Source of the DNA: Gracilariopsis chorda
Lineage: Eukaryota > Rhodophyta > Florideophyceae > Gracilariales > Gracilariaceae
Length of the DNA stretch: 64,000 nucleotides
Direction: 5' to 3'
Assembly (NCBI GenBank): GCA_003194525.1
Contig: NBIV01000360.1
Span: 1 to 64,000, forward strand
The notes beneath the pieces are model-generated. The model made no database searches. It was not told the DNA's origin and worked only from the letters and a program-made list of their open reading frames with translations. Positions 22,474-31,839 of this stretch are shown here, piece by piece. Positions within the stretch are counted from its first letter, which is position 1. Each line of letters opens with the position of its first letter. The translations under genes and the position numbers were made by a program.

Positions 22474-23310
22474 TCATACGTCCGGAGTAGAGTCTCTTCC
22501 CGGCGGGCCGATGCCGATGGGCACCCAAATCCACACCAGCGCGACGATGGAGACGAAGGCGGCAACAACGGAAGCGAGTTGCCATGACGCGCCAGGCACG
22601 CGCGCCAACACAGGGCCCAAACCGAAGCTGACGAAGAAGATGCCCCACAACGGGCTATACAACGCTACGTACCGCGCGTTAAACTTCTCGCCCCCAGTGC
22701 GCGCTACGACGCCTACAAGCGCGCCTGCTGCGGCGGCACAGCACACGCTTACCGCCAGTTGATCGGTGCTTACGCCGGGCACAAAACGACATATTCGACC
22801 TTCTACTGTTGCGCACTGTTGTACGGCTTGTAACGCCTGTAGAAGCGCTACGTCGGCGCCTGTTTCTCGTACGTAGAAGGAGTTTCCGTATCGGTTTGCT
22901 AGTTCGTTCCAGAAGGATGGCGGTAGTTTTTGTTTCACTGTTTCGCCGACGCGGAAGCGTAGCAGGTTCGGGGAGGACGGTTCTGCTACTATGAGCACGG
23001 AGTTTTCATCCTGTGGAAAGACGGTTTGGATTTTACGTCCGGGAGCGGTACGTTCGCTTTGGGTTAACAGGGAGATACGGATGTTGGCCTTGTTCTGAAT
23101 GTCGGATAGCGTTGTTTGAAGACGTTGACGTTCGCCAATGGTCAACACGTTTTCCAGGTCGAGCAGAGAGGGCGTTGTTGGAGACGGTTGTGGGGGCGCT
23201 TGTTGACAGCGGGGCGAGCAGTATGCGCGACGTTGCGTTGGAAACGCTCGCGGTGGAAGGAAGGCGGCTGACGTGGATGAGCGCATGCTGAATGCGATGC
23301 GCCCCGCCAT
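22474..23310 (-). CDS. TPM-domain plastid protein (TLP18.3/Psb32-like)
   Basis: The 278-aa protein has a Ser/Arg/Ala-rich N-terminus (about 45 residues) typical of an organelle transit peptide. A TPM domain follows (about residues 50-165: LDLENVLTIGERQRLQTTL, then RISLLTQ, SVLIVAEPSS and FRVGETVKQKL). The C-terminal 90 residues hold two or three hydrophobic helices. TPM proteins of this type (TLP18.3/Psb32) sit at the thylakoid and help repair photosystem II. Placing this one in the plastid is inference from family and transit-like N-terminus. The gene lies head-to-tail with CAP-D3, about 170 bp upstream of its start, and is divergent from the ELO gene. Confidence 0.78.
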   Translation of the reverse strand: MAGRIAFSMRSSTSAAFLPPRAFPTQRRAYCSPRCQQAPPQPSPTTPSLLDLENVLTIGERQRLQTTLSDIQNKANIRISLLTQSERTAPGRKIQTVFPQDENSVLIVAEPSSPNLLRFRVGETVKQKLPPSFWNELANRYGNSFYVRETGADVALLQALQAVQQCATVEGRICRFVPGVSTDQLAVSVCCAAAAGALVGVVARTGGEKFNARYVALYSPLWGIFFVSFGLGPVLARVPGASWQLASVVAAFVSIVALVWIWVPIGIGPPGRDSTPDV

Positions 23311-23640
23311 GCGGGCGATGACATGGGAAACAGTTTGTGGAGATTACTACAGGTAAACTTTACCTAGATAGATAGCAGTGCGCCGTAACGGCAGATGCAG
23401 CACATGCCATGCAGCACATGCCATGTGCCAATTCTCCATCACAGAATTTTTTTCGGCCGAAAGCGCACAGTATCTTCCAAGGGTAGATTGCTACTCCCGT
23501 CGATCCTGAATGGGCAATGTGCTCAAGAACAGCTCATAAAAGCTTGTCAATCCGCATCACCCGCGCACTCCTGCATCTTCCTCCTCAGCCATCCATTCCC
23601 GCAACAAGTCCTCCGTCGCCGGCGACCATCCCCACACGAA
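23311..23640. promoter_or_regulatory. Divergent promoter region (TPM / ELO)
   Basis: The 330 bp between two divergent start codons must hold both promoters. Seen: a perfect 7+1+7 palindrome AGGTAAACTTTACCT at 23351-23365, and a 14-bp tandem duplication (GCAGCACATGCCAT twice, 23397-23424). These are candidate protein-binding sites; no factor can be named. Confidence 0.5.
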
Positions 23641-24582
23641 ATGGCCGCCAATCTCACAGATCCGCTGATCGCACGCCATCCAGACGTCTTCCCGCTCGCC
23701 CCAACCGTGCAGCAGCTACACGACCTTCTCGCGCCCTTCAGCGTCGTCGACCGCTACACCCAACCCTTTCAACAAAAGTTAGCGCCGTACACCGCCCAGT
23801 TCGACGCCCATTATGAGTCCTACTTCGGTCCAATTCACCCTCTCTCCACCAAATTTCCCCTGATCCAGCCCCACAAGGCCGCCTTCTTCGGCCTGCTCTA
23901 CCTCGCACTCGTCACGATCATCATGCCCGTATTTCGAGCCGCCAGTTTCAAGCTCTCTCTCAAGCCGGTTATGCGCGTTTATAACGCCTTTATGGTCGTT
24001 CTCAGCTCGTATATGTGCGTCCAAGCCATTCTACTGGCGAGTGCTTCCAATTCGTCTTTGTTCTGCGTACCTATGGCTGCTGGTCAGGCTGGAGAGCATA
24101 TGGCTCAATTGGTGTGGATCTTCACCTATTCGAAGGTCATCGAGTTTTTGGATACAGTCTTCATGGTATTCGAAGCCAGGTATCGTCAAGTATCATTCCT
24201 TCACGTCTATCATCATCTCACCATTCTGGCCTATTGGTTCACCATATTGTGGATGGCGCCCGGATCGGACGCCTACTTTTCTCTGGCTGGAAACAGCTTC
24301 ATTCACGTCCTCATGTATGGTTACTATCTGTTGGCATCGTTTGGCTACTCGCCGTGGTGGAAGTATTACATTACCAAGATGCAAATCTTTCAGTTCTGTT
24401 GTTTCTGCGTGCAGAGCGTTTACGTTGGATATGTCATGACCGAATCCCGTTGCAGTTTTCCCAACGTGTTGAGTCGCGGTTTGTTGTGGTACATGCTCAC
24501 CCTCATAGCACTCTTCCTGCACTTCCTACTCACCAACAGCAAGTCAAAGAAGAGCCAGTCGGCAAAGACAAAGACCACGTAA
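23641..24582 (+). CDS. ELO-family fatty acid elongase
   Basis: The 313-aa protein is a 3-ketoacyl-CoA synthase of the ELO family. It condenses malonyl-CoA with long-chain acyl-CoA in the endoplasmic reticulum membrane, the first step of chain elongation. Seen: about seven hydrophobic segments, KVIEFLDTVFMVFEAR, the histidine box HVYHH (about residue 190), NSFIHVLMYGYYLLAS, and TKMQIFQFCCFC. The C-terminus is lysine-rich (SKSKKSQSAKTKTT), a plausible ER-retrieval-like tail. The motif set and H-V-Y-H-H box are those of PUFA-type elongases, but substrate length cannot be fixed from sequence. The ATG at 23641 follows a purine-poor leader and gives a family-typical N-terminus. Confidence 0.93.
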   Translation: MAANLTDPLIARHPDVFPLAPTVQQLHDLLAPFSVVDRYTQPFQQKLAPYTAQFDAHYESYFGPIHPLSTKFPLIQPHKAAFFGLLYLALVTIIMPVFRAASFKLSLKPVMRVYNAFMVVLSSYMCVQAILLASASNSSLFCVPMAAGQAGEHMAQLVWIFTYSKVIEFLDTVFMVFEARYRQVSFLHVYHHLTILAYWFTILWMAPGSDAYFSLAGNSFIHVLMYGYYLLASFGYSPWWKYYITKMQIFQFCCFCVQSVYVGYVMTESRCSFPNVLSRGLLWYMLTLIALFLHFLLTNSKSKKSQSAKTKTT

Positions 24583-25014
24583 ACAATTTCAGCACACACC
24601 TTTTGTAAAGAAACAGTTATCCACAAATCTCTATCATTCTTCAACGACAAAAAACGAGAGTCAATGTACTTCTTTTTTTTATACTAATCAATGGATGTCG
24701 CTTTCTCAACGCATGGAGCAAGTTCCCACCGAAACATTCACAGACCGCCTCAAGCAAAAGTCCGCGAAGGGAACAACACCTCTCTTCGCAAGCATTCATC
24801 CCGTACAACGGAAAAGTCAGACATGTCATACCTACTACACAAGCGATACACAAAGCGCTTCATCTCGTACTTCTACAGATATAACTCACGAAAGCCACAC
24901 ATGCCCACAAGCACACATAAACTTCCATACGAGAAACAAGATAATAAGAAAAAGAAAAGCATCGCCAAAGCCAAAAAGGAAAAAGAGAGAGCAGCAAGTT
25001 CATCAAACATCCAG
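24583..25014. other. Convergent 3' spacer, nothing recognised
   Basis: ELO and the coiled-coil gene end facing each other across 432 bp. The stretch holds A/T-rich 3'-end sequence and no gene. A long antisense frame that starts here and runs through the coiled-coil gene is a shadow and is not called. Confidence 0.6.
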
Positions 25015-27648
25015 TTACGATGCTGCACGAGGCGTGTCTTCCACAGCCGATGGTGCAAAGCAACACAGCAATTTGTTCCACTTGCCATTAGTTTTCTTCT
25101 TAGAGTCATCGGCGTCTCTCGACTGTGTCTGAGCCGCCGACGCCACCGCTTTGGCCTTATCTTTAGCGGCACTGGCCTTCTCTTTAGCGGCACTGGCCAC
25201 TCCGACACCAGCAGATTTCACCTTATCCGCCGCCTTCGTAGTCGCCTCCTTACCCTTTTGAGCAGCTTCTTCAAGTTTACCCTTCGTGGCATCAAGCCCA
25301 CCCTTCACCCCTTCCTTCGCCTTGTCCGCGCCCTCAGCAGCAGCATCCTTAACCTCAGTGCCGGCTTGAACGGTCTTTTCGGCAGCCGCCTCGGCACCTT
25401 CCACAACCGCCTTTGTCTTTTCTCCCTCCGTGGCGTTAGCAGCAGCCGCTTCAGCAGCTGCGTCACCCGCACCCTCAGCGTCAGGGGCAGCAGCCTTCAC
25501 GCCGAGTGCCTTTTCACGTCGTTCTGCAGCTGTTGCGTCGTCAAGGAGTTCCTCTTCTTCAACGTGCTCGAGAACATCATCGTCTACCGGATGTTCACCG
25601 CCACGGTCATCCACGACCACCTCATCAAGAACCTCTTCAGAGATAATGTTAGTGTCACCCTCTCCTGGGTCCACCGCACCCTTGTCGGTGGTAACCTCCT
25701 CGACAACCTTTTCCTCAACGTCCTCAAATCGTTCTTCCACCTCTTCTGTTGGCTGCTTCTCGTCTTCGGCAACCATAACGGCTGTGCCGTCCGGAGAAAT
25801 GGCGTCTTCCACATCATCGGCCACGTGCGTACTGAGCGGGACAACGGGGTCGGAAGGCATGTCGGTTGGTGGTTCCAGCGCCCTCGCCTTCTCCACAGCG
25901 CTGACCTGCTCAGTTTGCTGCAGCTTTGTATCACCCTCCGGCTCAGTCAGCTTCTCCTCAACAACAACAAGATCGGGCTCAGCACCAGTGTCGGCGGTAC
26001 TGGTGTCACGGCGCTCCACAACGACATCACCCTCCATCATAGGGATAGGTTGCGGCGGCTCGACGTCTCCAGCAGCAGCAGCGTCGCCGTCTTCTGCAAC
26101 GGGGGTTGGGGCGGGCGTGAGCGGAAATTCACGACTTGCTCCCTCCTCAGTGTGCACAGTTTGCTGCTCCTTGTCCTTGCGCTGCATGTCGGTATGTCGA
26201 TCCACAATATCGTCAAGTTCCTTACGCTGCGAGTCAGCGTGGCGATCAACAACGTCGTCGACTTCCTTACGAAGAGCGGCATGACGTAAGGCGTATTCCT
26301 GGTCCTTCTTGAGCATAGCGTCGGCCATTTCCTTTTGATGGGCGGCAATCATAACAGTTTTCTGTTGCTCAAGCTGGTCAATTGTGGTAGAGAGACGTTG
26401 CTCCGAGAGCTCAAGTTTCTCAATGCGCTCCTTAAGGCCGGTGTTATCCGTCTCCAAAGAAGAAGAGCGTTCCTTAACATGGACGAGTTCCTTCTCCAAT
26501 TTTTGCTTGTCAGACTTGAGCGCAGTGCTTTCGTTCTCAATTCCGACAAAGGCAAGATTGCGAGACTGCAGCTCGGTCTTGGTGTGGTCCTTCTCCTTGG
26601 TGGTGGTCTCCACCTGAGTTTGGAGATCGGTGCGCTCCTTGAGGAGAGTGTCGCGTTCCTCTGAAAGCGTAGAGATTTGGGTGGTGAGAGCGGTGACTTG
26701 AGCAGCCTTATCAGCAAGCTGGGTGTTGACATCGGCCTTCTCCTTGTCAAGCGCATCAATTTGGGTATCAGCACGGGTAAGCTGGTCAGACAAGGAATGG
26801 CGCTCCTTGTCAAGTTTGTGCTTCTCCTCCTCAAGTTGAGCAATTTGGTGGTTGAGTTGTTCAAGCGTGTGCTGCGCCGCGTTGAGCTCCGTGTTGGAAG
26901 CGTGCAGTTGGTTGTTCAAGTGGTTTTCCTTGTCGGTGAGAATGAGAATCTGCTGTTGGAGTGAGGACAGTTTAGACTCATACTCGGAGGTGAGCACTTG
27001 GTTGTCCTCCTTGGACTTTGAGAGCTGTCGCGAAGTGTCTGCAAGCTTGAGCTCCTTCTCCGCCAACTGGTCAGTGAGGCGTTTGTTCTCCGCGGCAGCG
27101 GAATGCTTTTCGTTTGTAACGGCCACCAAAGCGAGGTCACGTTCGCTAACAACAGCGTTCAAGGAGTCCTTCTCCTTCTGGGTCTCAGAGCGAAGCTCTT
27201 CAAGTTGGCGGTTCGCAGCGTCGAGCTTGAGCTTGACGGTATCGAGCTCACTAGCAATGGCGTCTCTCTCCGAGCGAAGCGAGTCGACATCAGCGTGGCT
27301 CTTCTGCAGGTCGAGTTGGGCGGTGGCCAGCGAGGCGGAGGAAAGCTGGAGGTGGCGATCAAGTTTGTCGGCGCGGGCGTGCTCGGCGGAGAGGGATTTG
27401 ACCTCCTGCTGGGCGACGGACAGTTGAGTGACCAGGTGGGCGTTCTTGTCCTCCAGCTCCTTGTTGACGGAGAGCAGAGTTGCTGTCTGGGCCTCGGACT
27501 TGAGAATCTTCTTTGCCAGAGAGGAATTCAAGCCGGCTACGGCGGCGAGTTGCTTCTCTGCGGTACGTTGAATTCGGTCAACCTCTCTCTCAAGCTCGGC
27601 GTCATGGTCGGTGCCGACGGGAGGCACAGCGGCGGTTTGCTGCGTCAT
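25015..27648 (-). CDS. Coiled-coil protein with LEA-like C-terminus
   Basis: The 877-aa product has three zones. Residues about 15-510 are a nearly unbroken coiled coil (heptads such as LEDKNAHLVTQLSVAQQEV), ending in a short tandem repeat of the type RKE-x-DD-x-VDRH-x-D-x-Q. Residues about 520-740 are acidic and Pro/Glu/Val-rich. The last 120 residues are Ala/Lys-rich with 11-mer-like units (AAKEKASAAKDKAKAVASAA), resembling group 3 LEA or apolipoprotein-like helices. The tail KWNKLLCCFAPS has two adjacent cysteines and may be S-acylated, which would tether the rod to a membrane. No named family is recognised. The ATG at 27648 is chosen because the upstream frame is low-complexity proline-rich leader. 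A tether or scaffold role is only inference. Confidence 0.8.
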   Translation of the reverse strand: MTQQTAAVPPVGTDHDAELEREVDRIQRTAEKQLAAVAGLNSSLAKKILKSEAQTATLLSVNKELEDKNAHLVTQLSVAQQEVKSLSAEHARADKLDRHLQLSSASLATAQLDLQKSHADVDSLRSERDAIASELDTVKLKLDAANRQLEELRSETQKEKDSLNAVVSERDLALVAVTNEKHSAAAENKRLTDQLAEKELKLADTSRQLSKSKEDNQVLTSEYESKLSSLQQQILILTDKENHLNNQLHASNTELNAAQHTLEQLNHQIAQLEEEKHKLDKERHSLSDQLTRADTQIDALDKEKADVNTQLADKAAQVTALTTQISTLSEERDTLLKERTDLQTQVETTTKEKDHTKTELQSRNLAFVGIENESTALKSDKQKLEKELVHVKERSSSLETDNTGLKERIEKLELSEQRLSTTIDQLEQQKTVMIAAHQKEMADAMLKKDQEYALRHAALRKEVDDVVDRHADSQRKELDDIVDRHTDMQRKDKEQQTVHTEEGASREFPLTPAPTPVAEDGDAAAAGDVEPPQPIPMMEGDVVVERRDTSTADTGAEPDLVVVEEKLTEPEGDTKLQQTEQVSAVEKARALEPPTDMPSDPVVPLSTHVADDVEDAISPDGTAVMVAEDEKQPTEEVEERFEDVEEKVVEEVTTDKGAVDPGEGDTNIISEEVLDEVVVDDRGGEHPVDDDVLEHVEEEELLDDATAAERREKALGVKAAAPDAEGAGDAAAEAAAANATEGEKTKAVVEGAEAAAEKTVQAGTEVKDAAAEGADKAKEGVKGGLDATKGKLEEAAQKGKEATTKAADKVKSAGVGVASAAKEKASAAKDKAKAVASAAQTQSRDADDSKKKTNGKWNKLLCCFAPSAVEDTPRAAS

Positions 27649-27949
27649 ATGAGCAACTGCACGGATGGCACAAGCACAACAAGGAGACGCTCGGGCACGG
27701 GGGTTGGCAAACGGGAGTAGTGCGGTGGGGGAGAGGGTTGGGTTGGGAGGGTTGGGAGGGAGGGGTTGGGCGGTGAACTGTGACGTAGGCGTGGTACGAG
27801 GGGGGCTGGGGGGGGGGGGCGGGTTTTTTGATGTGGGGCGGCGCGGCACCACGTTGCAAGACGACGGGCGCGTCGCGTGGCGGCGGCTGGCGAATCGACG
27901 CGCAAGGGGGGCTGGGTGTAAGCCGGGGTGGGGCTCTGCAGTTGGGGGG

Positions 27950-28660
27950 TCACTGCGGCGCGCGGCACGCGGCGCAGAGCGCGCGCGGGGCGCACGCGTG
28001 CACGGTGCGTGTGTGCCGTTTCATATCACTGCGGCGCGCAAAGTGGCGCCCGCAGCCGAGCTCGCAGGGCACCCTTGCGCCAAGGGGGGCGCGCGCCAAT
28101 GTCTGCGTGCCCTTATCCACGCGCGCGCGCTTGCGCGCCGGCGCCGGCGGCGGCGGCGGCGGCGCGCTCGCTGCGAGCTTGCGCTTGCGCTTGCGCGCGG
28201 GCGGCGCGGGCGGCTGGCACGCCTCCTCGGCGTGGATGAGCGCGCTGATGGGGAGACCGCCCGCCTTGCGCTCCATTCTGATGCGCGGCGGCGGCGGGGC
28301 GGAGCGTGCGCTGGGGGGGGGCGTTCTTGTATTGCTGGAGGAGTGCACAGTGACAGCTGCGCAACGGCAGGATGCGCGCTGCGATTGTCGCCCTGTCAGC
28401 GGCGCGCTGGCGCTGGCGCTGGCGCTGGCAACGGGCGCCAAGCGGCGCGCCCACACGTTGCCGTTGGCGGCCACTTCAACTGCGCTCGGGTGCTGCGCAT
28501 TGCGTTTGCGCAACGACAGCAGCGGCGGCGGAGGCGGCGCGGGACAGCGGCTGATGTGGCTGCGGTTGCGGCGCGCCTCATATCTACCAACAAGCGCCAC
28601 TCCACGGTGAGTTGTTACGAAACGCTCCATTGTTGCCATCGTTCTTCTCGCCGCGCTCAT
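27950..28660 (-). CDS. Single C2H2 zinc-finger protein with NLS
   Basis: The 236-aa protein is mostly low complexity (Pro, Ala and Ser runs). Near the C-terminus it has one C2H2 finger, CELGCGRHFARRSDMKRH followed by TRTVH (C-x3-C-x12-H-x4-H). Two basic clusters (RKRKRKLAAS and ARKRARVDK) are likely nuclear localisation signals. It is therefore a candidate DNA-binding or nucleic-acid-binding protein. The first ATG in frame is 28660; the open frame upstream has no ATG start. It lies just upstream of the coiled-coil gene on the same strand, and divergent from a second C2H2 gene at 29101. The coding region is very GC-rich. Confidence is limited by low-complexity sequence. Confidence 0.6.
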   Translation of the reverse strand: MSAARRTMATMERFVTTHRGVALVGRYEARRNRSHISRCPAPPPPPLLSLRKRNAQHPSAVEVAANGNVWARRLAPVASASASASAPLTGRQSQRASCRCAAVTVHSSSNTRTPPPSARSAPPPPRIRMERKAGGLPISALIHAEEACQPPAPPARKRKRKLAASAPPPPPPAPARKRARVDKGTQTLARAPLGARVPCELGCGRHFARRSDMKRHTRTVHACAPRALCAACRAPQ

Positions 28661-29100
28661 TGGCGCCTGGCGCGCCGCCAATGTGCCCTTATTTTTAGAC
28701 GCTGTCTCTTCCGCGGAGTGCACCCGCCGCTGCAAGTGCAACTGCTGCGCGCCGCGCCGCGCCGCGCCGCTTGGAAAAGCCGCCGCAATGCATTCTTCCG
28801 GCGCTTCCCCCCCCCCGTGAGCAGCCCAGCCGCTGCTCCCGCCCGTCGAAACGCGCCCCACCCCCAACTCGCCGCCTCACAACGCCCTGCTGCGCAAAAT
28901 GCATCTTTCGCCCGCACACCAAATGCATTCTTTCTCTCCCCGTCCGTAACGCACCACTAATGCGTCCCCTTTAAAACGCGCATCCGTCTGTTCAACCCAC
29001 CACACAACAACAACAACAAAATCCCCTCCCCATCTTCCACAATCCAAACCGCGAAACGCACACGCTCCCGACTCCACACCCTACTCCCAACAAAGGAAAC
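28661..29100. promoter_or_regulatory. Divergent region between two C2H2 genes
   Basis: The 440 bp separate two zinc-finger genes that read away from each other. It is GC-rich with a CGCCGCGC run (28750-28772) and has a CAACAACAAC leader near the right-hand gene. ATGCATT occurs repeatedly (28790-28930: GCAATGCATTC, AAATGCATCTT, AAATGCATTC), which may be a bound element. Confidence 0.4.
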
Positions 29101-29277
29101 ATGCCCGCCAAAAAGTCATCATCCGCTTCCAAGTCCTCATCCAATCAACGCTCTCAAATCACAACTTCTCTTCCACCCGCCAAGTACAAATGCCCGATAA
29201 AATCATGTGACAAGTCGTTCACCTACACATCGTCCTTGCAGCGTCATTGTTCCACTTCGCACGGAATCTCCCTCTGA
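29101..29277 (+). CDS. 58-aa single C2H2 zinc-finger protein
   Basis: A short complete frame (ATG to TGA, 58 aa) begins MPAKKSSSASKSSS and holds one canonical C2H2 finger: YKCPIKSCDKSFTYTSSL, then QRH, then a second histidine four residues on (C-x4-C-x12-H-x4-H). The N-terminal 30 residues are Ser/Lys-rich and probably disordered. A single finger rarely gives specific DNA binding alone, so it may act as a dimer, a protein-binding module or an RNA-binding module. The upstream sequence (CAAAGGAAACATG) looks like a normal leader. I see no downstream splice that would lengthen it convincingly. It neighbours another C2H2 gene divergently. Confidence 0.65.
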   Translation: MPAKKSSSASKSSSNQRSQITTSLPPAKYKCPIKSCDKSFTYTSSLQRHCSTSHGISL

Positions 29278-30105
29278 CCGCGCTTTCCACGTACAAGCGT
29301 GCCCGTTTTGGCATTTGCTACCCTTGGTACAGGACAACGCCTTGCGGATTACTTCTTGATGCTGTTGTGCCTTTCGTCAGTAAAACTATTCCTCTTTTTT
29401 TGTCCCGTGTTTTCCGTTACCGCTTCGGAACTCACGCAACTCAAATATCTACACTTTCATCCGCTTACTGTCACCCTTTAACACTTCTGAGCCGCAACGT
29501 GTACAAACAATCATACCATCCAACCCAACAGCATCCACCTCATGCATGTGCTCACGCTATGGAAGGAGCCCATGGCTCCAACTGTACCGAGCTGTCGTCG
29601 CCTTCGAGCTCAAGTGTACTAGGCGGCGCCGGCTAACGTGTGCGCTGGCTACGTGTCACAACAATGCATATATACCTCACCTCACCTCACCTCATCCATC
29701 AAACTCTTGCACGCCTGCCCTTGTCATTCAAACGTCACCCACCAACAGTTGTGCCACAGCGCGCTGTGTTTTGCTATGCTTTGCAATGCACACCTGTCTC
29801 AACACTATTCGCTCTCTCATACAAACACCTTCACCACAAAGGGTGCACCCTCACCCGTTCTATAAACAACTACACACGCATGCATCTTCTTCCTCCACTA
29901 TCTACAATTCCGTCACAAGCTCAACGTCCCAAACCTCGGAGAGCACCAAATCGCCTTCAGTGCCAAAACATCGCACATATACCACCGACTTGCATTATTA
30001 CCAAACCCAACATATTGCTCGCACCTAACGATCTTCAAACAACATCTTTCGCAAATCTACCCCGCACGCACACATTGTTTGCTTGGTTTGTCTGTTTATG
30101 CGCAG
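29278..30105. other. Spacer, no gene recognised
   Basis: This AT/CA-rich spacer contains a short CCTCA tandem (about 29670-29694). Open frames (up to 160 codons) have no domain and no coding-like pattern. Confidence 0.45.
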
Positions 30106-30310
30106 CTAAAGCCTAATTTCCAGTAACTTCCGAAGCTCACATGCTGCGACATACTTCTCCCACAAACTTAAATACTCGTCACTCACGTGAGGGGACACAT
30201 CACCAGTAAAGCACAAAGTATCAGTAAACGGAATGCCGATACCAGCTGCACCCCAGTCGAACAGAACTAAACTGCCATCCTCGGCCTTCAATACATTATC
30301 GTTGATGTCG
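30106..30310 (-). pseudogene. Fragment of the APH-fold kinase gene
   Basis: The minus strand encodes NVLKAEDGSLVLFDWGAAG, then IGIPFTDTLCFTGD and DEYLSLWEKYVA. This is the same segment as the kinase gene at 52433-56294 (the part after its HGD motif). Nucleotide identity over about 190 bp is around nine in ten, so the copy is young. The catalytic HGD, the N-terminal half and the C-terminal end are absent, and flanking sequence is unrelated, so this is a truncated duplicate. How it arrived is not visible; no target duplications are evident. Confidence 0.85.
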
Positions 30311-31839
30311 GTGCGTGTTTTGTTTTTCCAGTCTCGTCGGACGAATATTGATCGGAAAAGGCATTCTTCACTGCTGCCACGGAAGAAATAGGGTCTCAGT
30401 CGCCGGCGCTTGGTTTTTTGCAGGCCACGGTGAGCTATCGTCGATGCGAGTTGTGCGCAAAGCATGAGGAAGCGAGCCTATGTGCGAGGTGCTAAGCATA
30501 GCGCGAAGAGCACAAGTCTTCTTCAACTACCAAGCTGCCCCGTCACTCCGCATTCTTCCTTCCAGCAATCTCTTCTGTCAGGTTTTTCTCTCTTTTCCAT
30601 TTCTCCCTGTTCCCTCAGGTTGTGATGAACTTGCAACAAGGTTGCCGATTCAACGCGTGGTGCACGATCACAAGCGACCATGTCCATGCTCCACCTGCAG
30701 TGCCGCCTTGCGCAACGAGGCCTGTGCGTCTGCATAGCACTAAGAATCAATTCCTGTGAAAAGGCCGCAACAAAAGTAACATACTCTGTAGGCGACGATC
30801 TCTTTATCGCTGCCGCGGGACGGCAAGCCGCCGACGAGCACGGGGATCACGCCCACTGCCACCTCACCCGCTGAAACGATGTGCGACAGCCCAACACCCC
30901 GAATAGTCTTCAATCGTTTTTTCAGCTTCCATCCTTTCTCATGCCGTTGCTTTCAACAGTCTAAGTTTGACGAAGTTGGCTGCTTGAGAGCATTGGCAAG
31001 TTACAGTAATTTACCCCTGTGGACTTAAGGCCTAGACGCCGTGAAACTCGTCCTCCAAAAATTATAAAGCCCATCTCCAAATTCTGTCCTCCTCCTTGTA
31101 GCGGAAGTTACCCGTCACCGTTTCGTTACGGTTTTCAAAAACTTGGCAAATAGTTCTATGTATTGCCAATACCGAAAACGAATTCCGGACATGCAACGAC
31201 AACGTGAAAGTCTTGCATTGCGCCAAGAGCTCTATTGGCAGAAGCTCTGACCCCAACTTACCACAAAGTTTGTGGCACAAACGTGCTACACGTACACGCC
31301 GCGGCGTACATATGGCTTGTGATCAACTCACGACTTGTGAAAATATCACACCATTGCTTATGCGAACTTGCGTCCAAAACAAAAACAAGGTATCAGCGCC
31401 ACACAACCATAAGCTCCCGCGCCTTGTCAAGATCAGCATCCAGGCTTCTTACACCTTCGAAAACCAAACGTTTTTGCGTCGCCTTACCATATGCAACACA
31501 TTTTGCACTTTACAACCGTCCCTACGTCAATCCGCTTTGTCTTTCTATTACTATCAATCCTCAGAGGTGGGTGTACGTGTAGAAGCATTTCTTGAGCGCA
31601 TCACGGATATCTGTCGTCATGTCCATCTGCAACCAATTCCATTCAAAACAATCTTTAGACACTGAGACAGCTTCGAAGGGCTAAAAAAGAACTGGTGGAC
31701 TGAGGAGTGTTTCAATGTCTATCTTTTAGCAGTAAACCCAAATGGAAGCTTTCAAACACAAACTACGTGCAATACGTGTTCTTATTAGTCTCTGGCATCT
31801 ACAAAAAAACCCATGCAACTAGAAAATCATCTGCTTAAG
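30311..31839. other. Spacer, no gene recognised
   Basis: No coding gene is supported. A segment near 31040-31070 (GCCGTGAAACTCGTCCTCCAAAAAT) resembles one near 60957-60982, perhaps an old shared repeat, but the similarity is short. Confidence 0.4.

Noticed and set aside
24691-26289. Long plus-strand frame (532 codons) over the coiled-coil gene
   Set aside because: It is antisense to a clear coiled-coil coding sequence and has no domain; GC-biased third positions keep it open.
27665-28960. Plus-strand frame of 431 codons
   Set aside because: It is antisense to the C2H2 gene and made of Arg/Ala runs from GC-rich sequence.
29660-29700. CRISPR-like short repeats (CCTCA)n
   Set aside because: It is a simple tandem without spacers in a eukaryotic genome.
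30960-31280. A repeat shared with 60890-61200
   Set aside because: Only about 25 bases are clearly alike; this is too short to define a family by eye.
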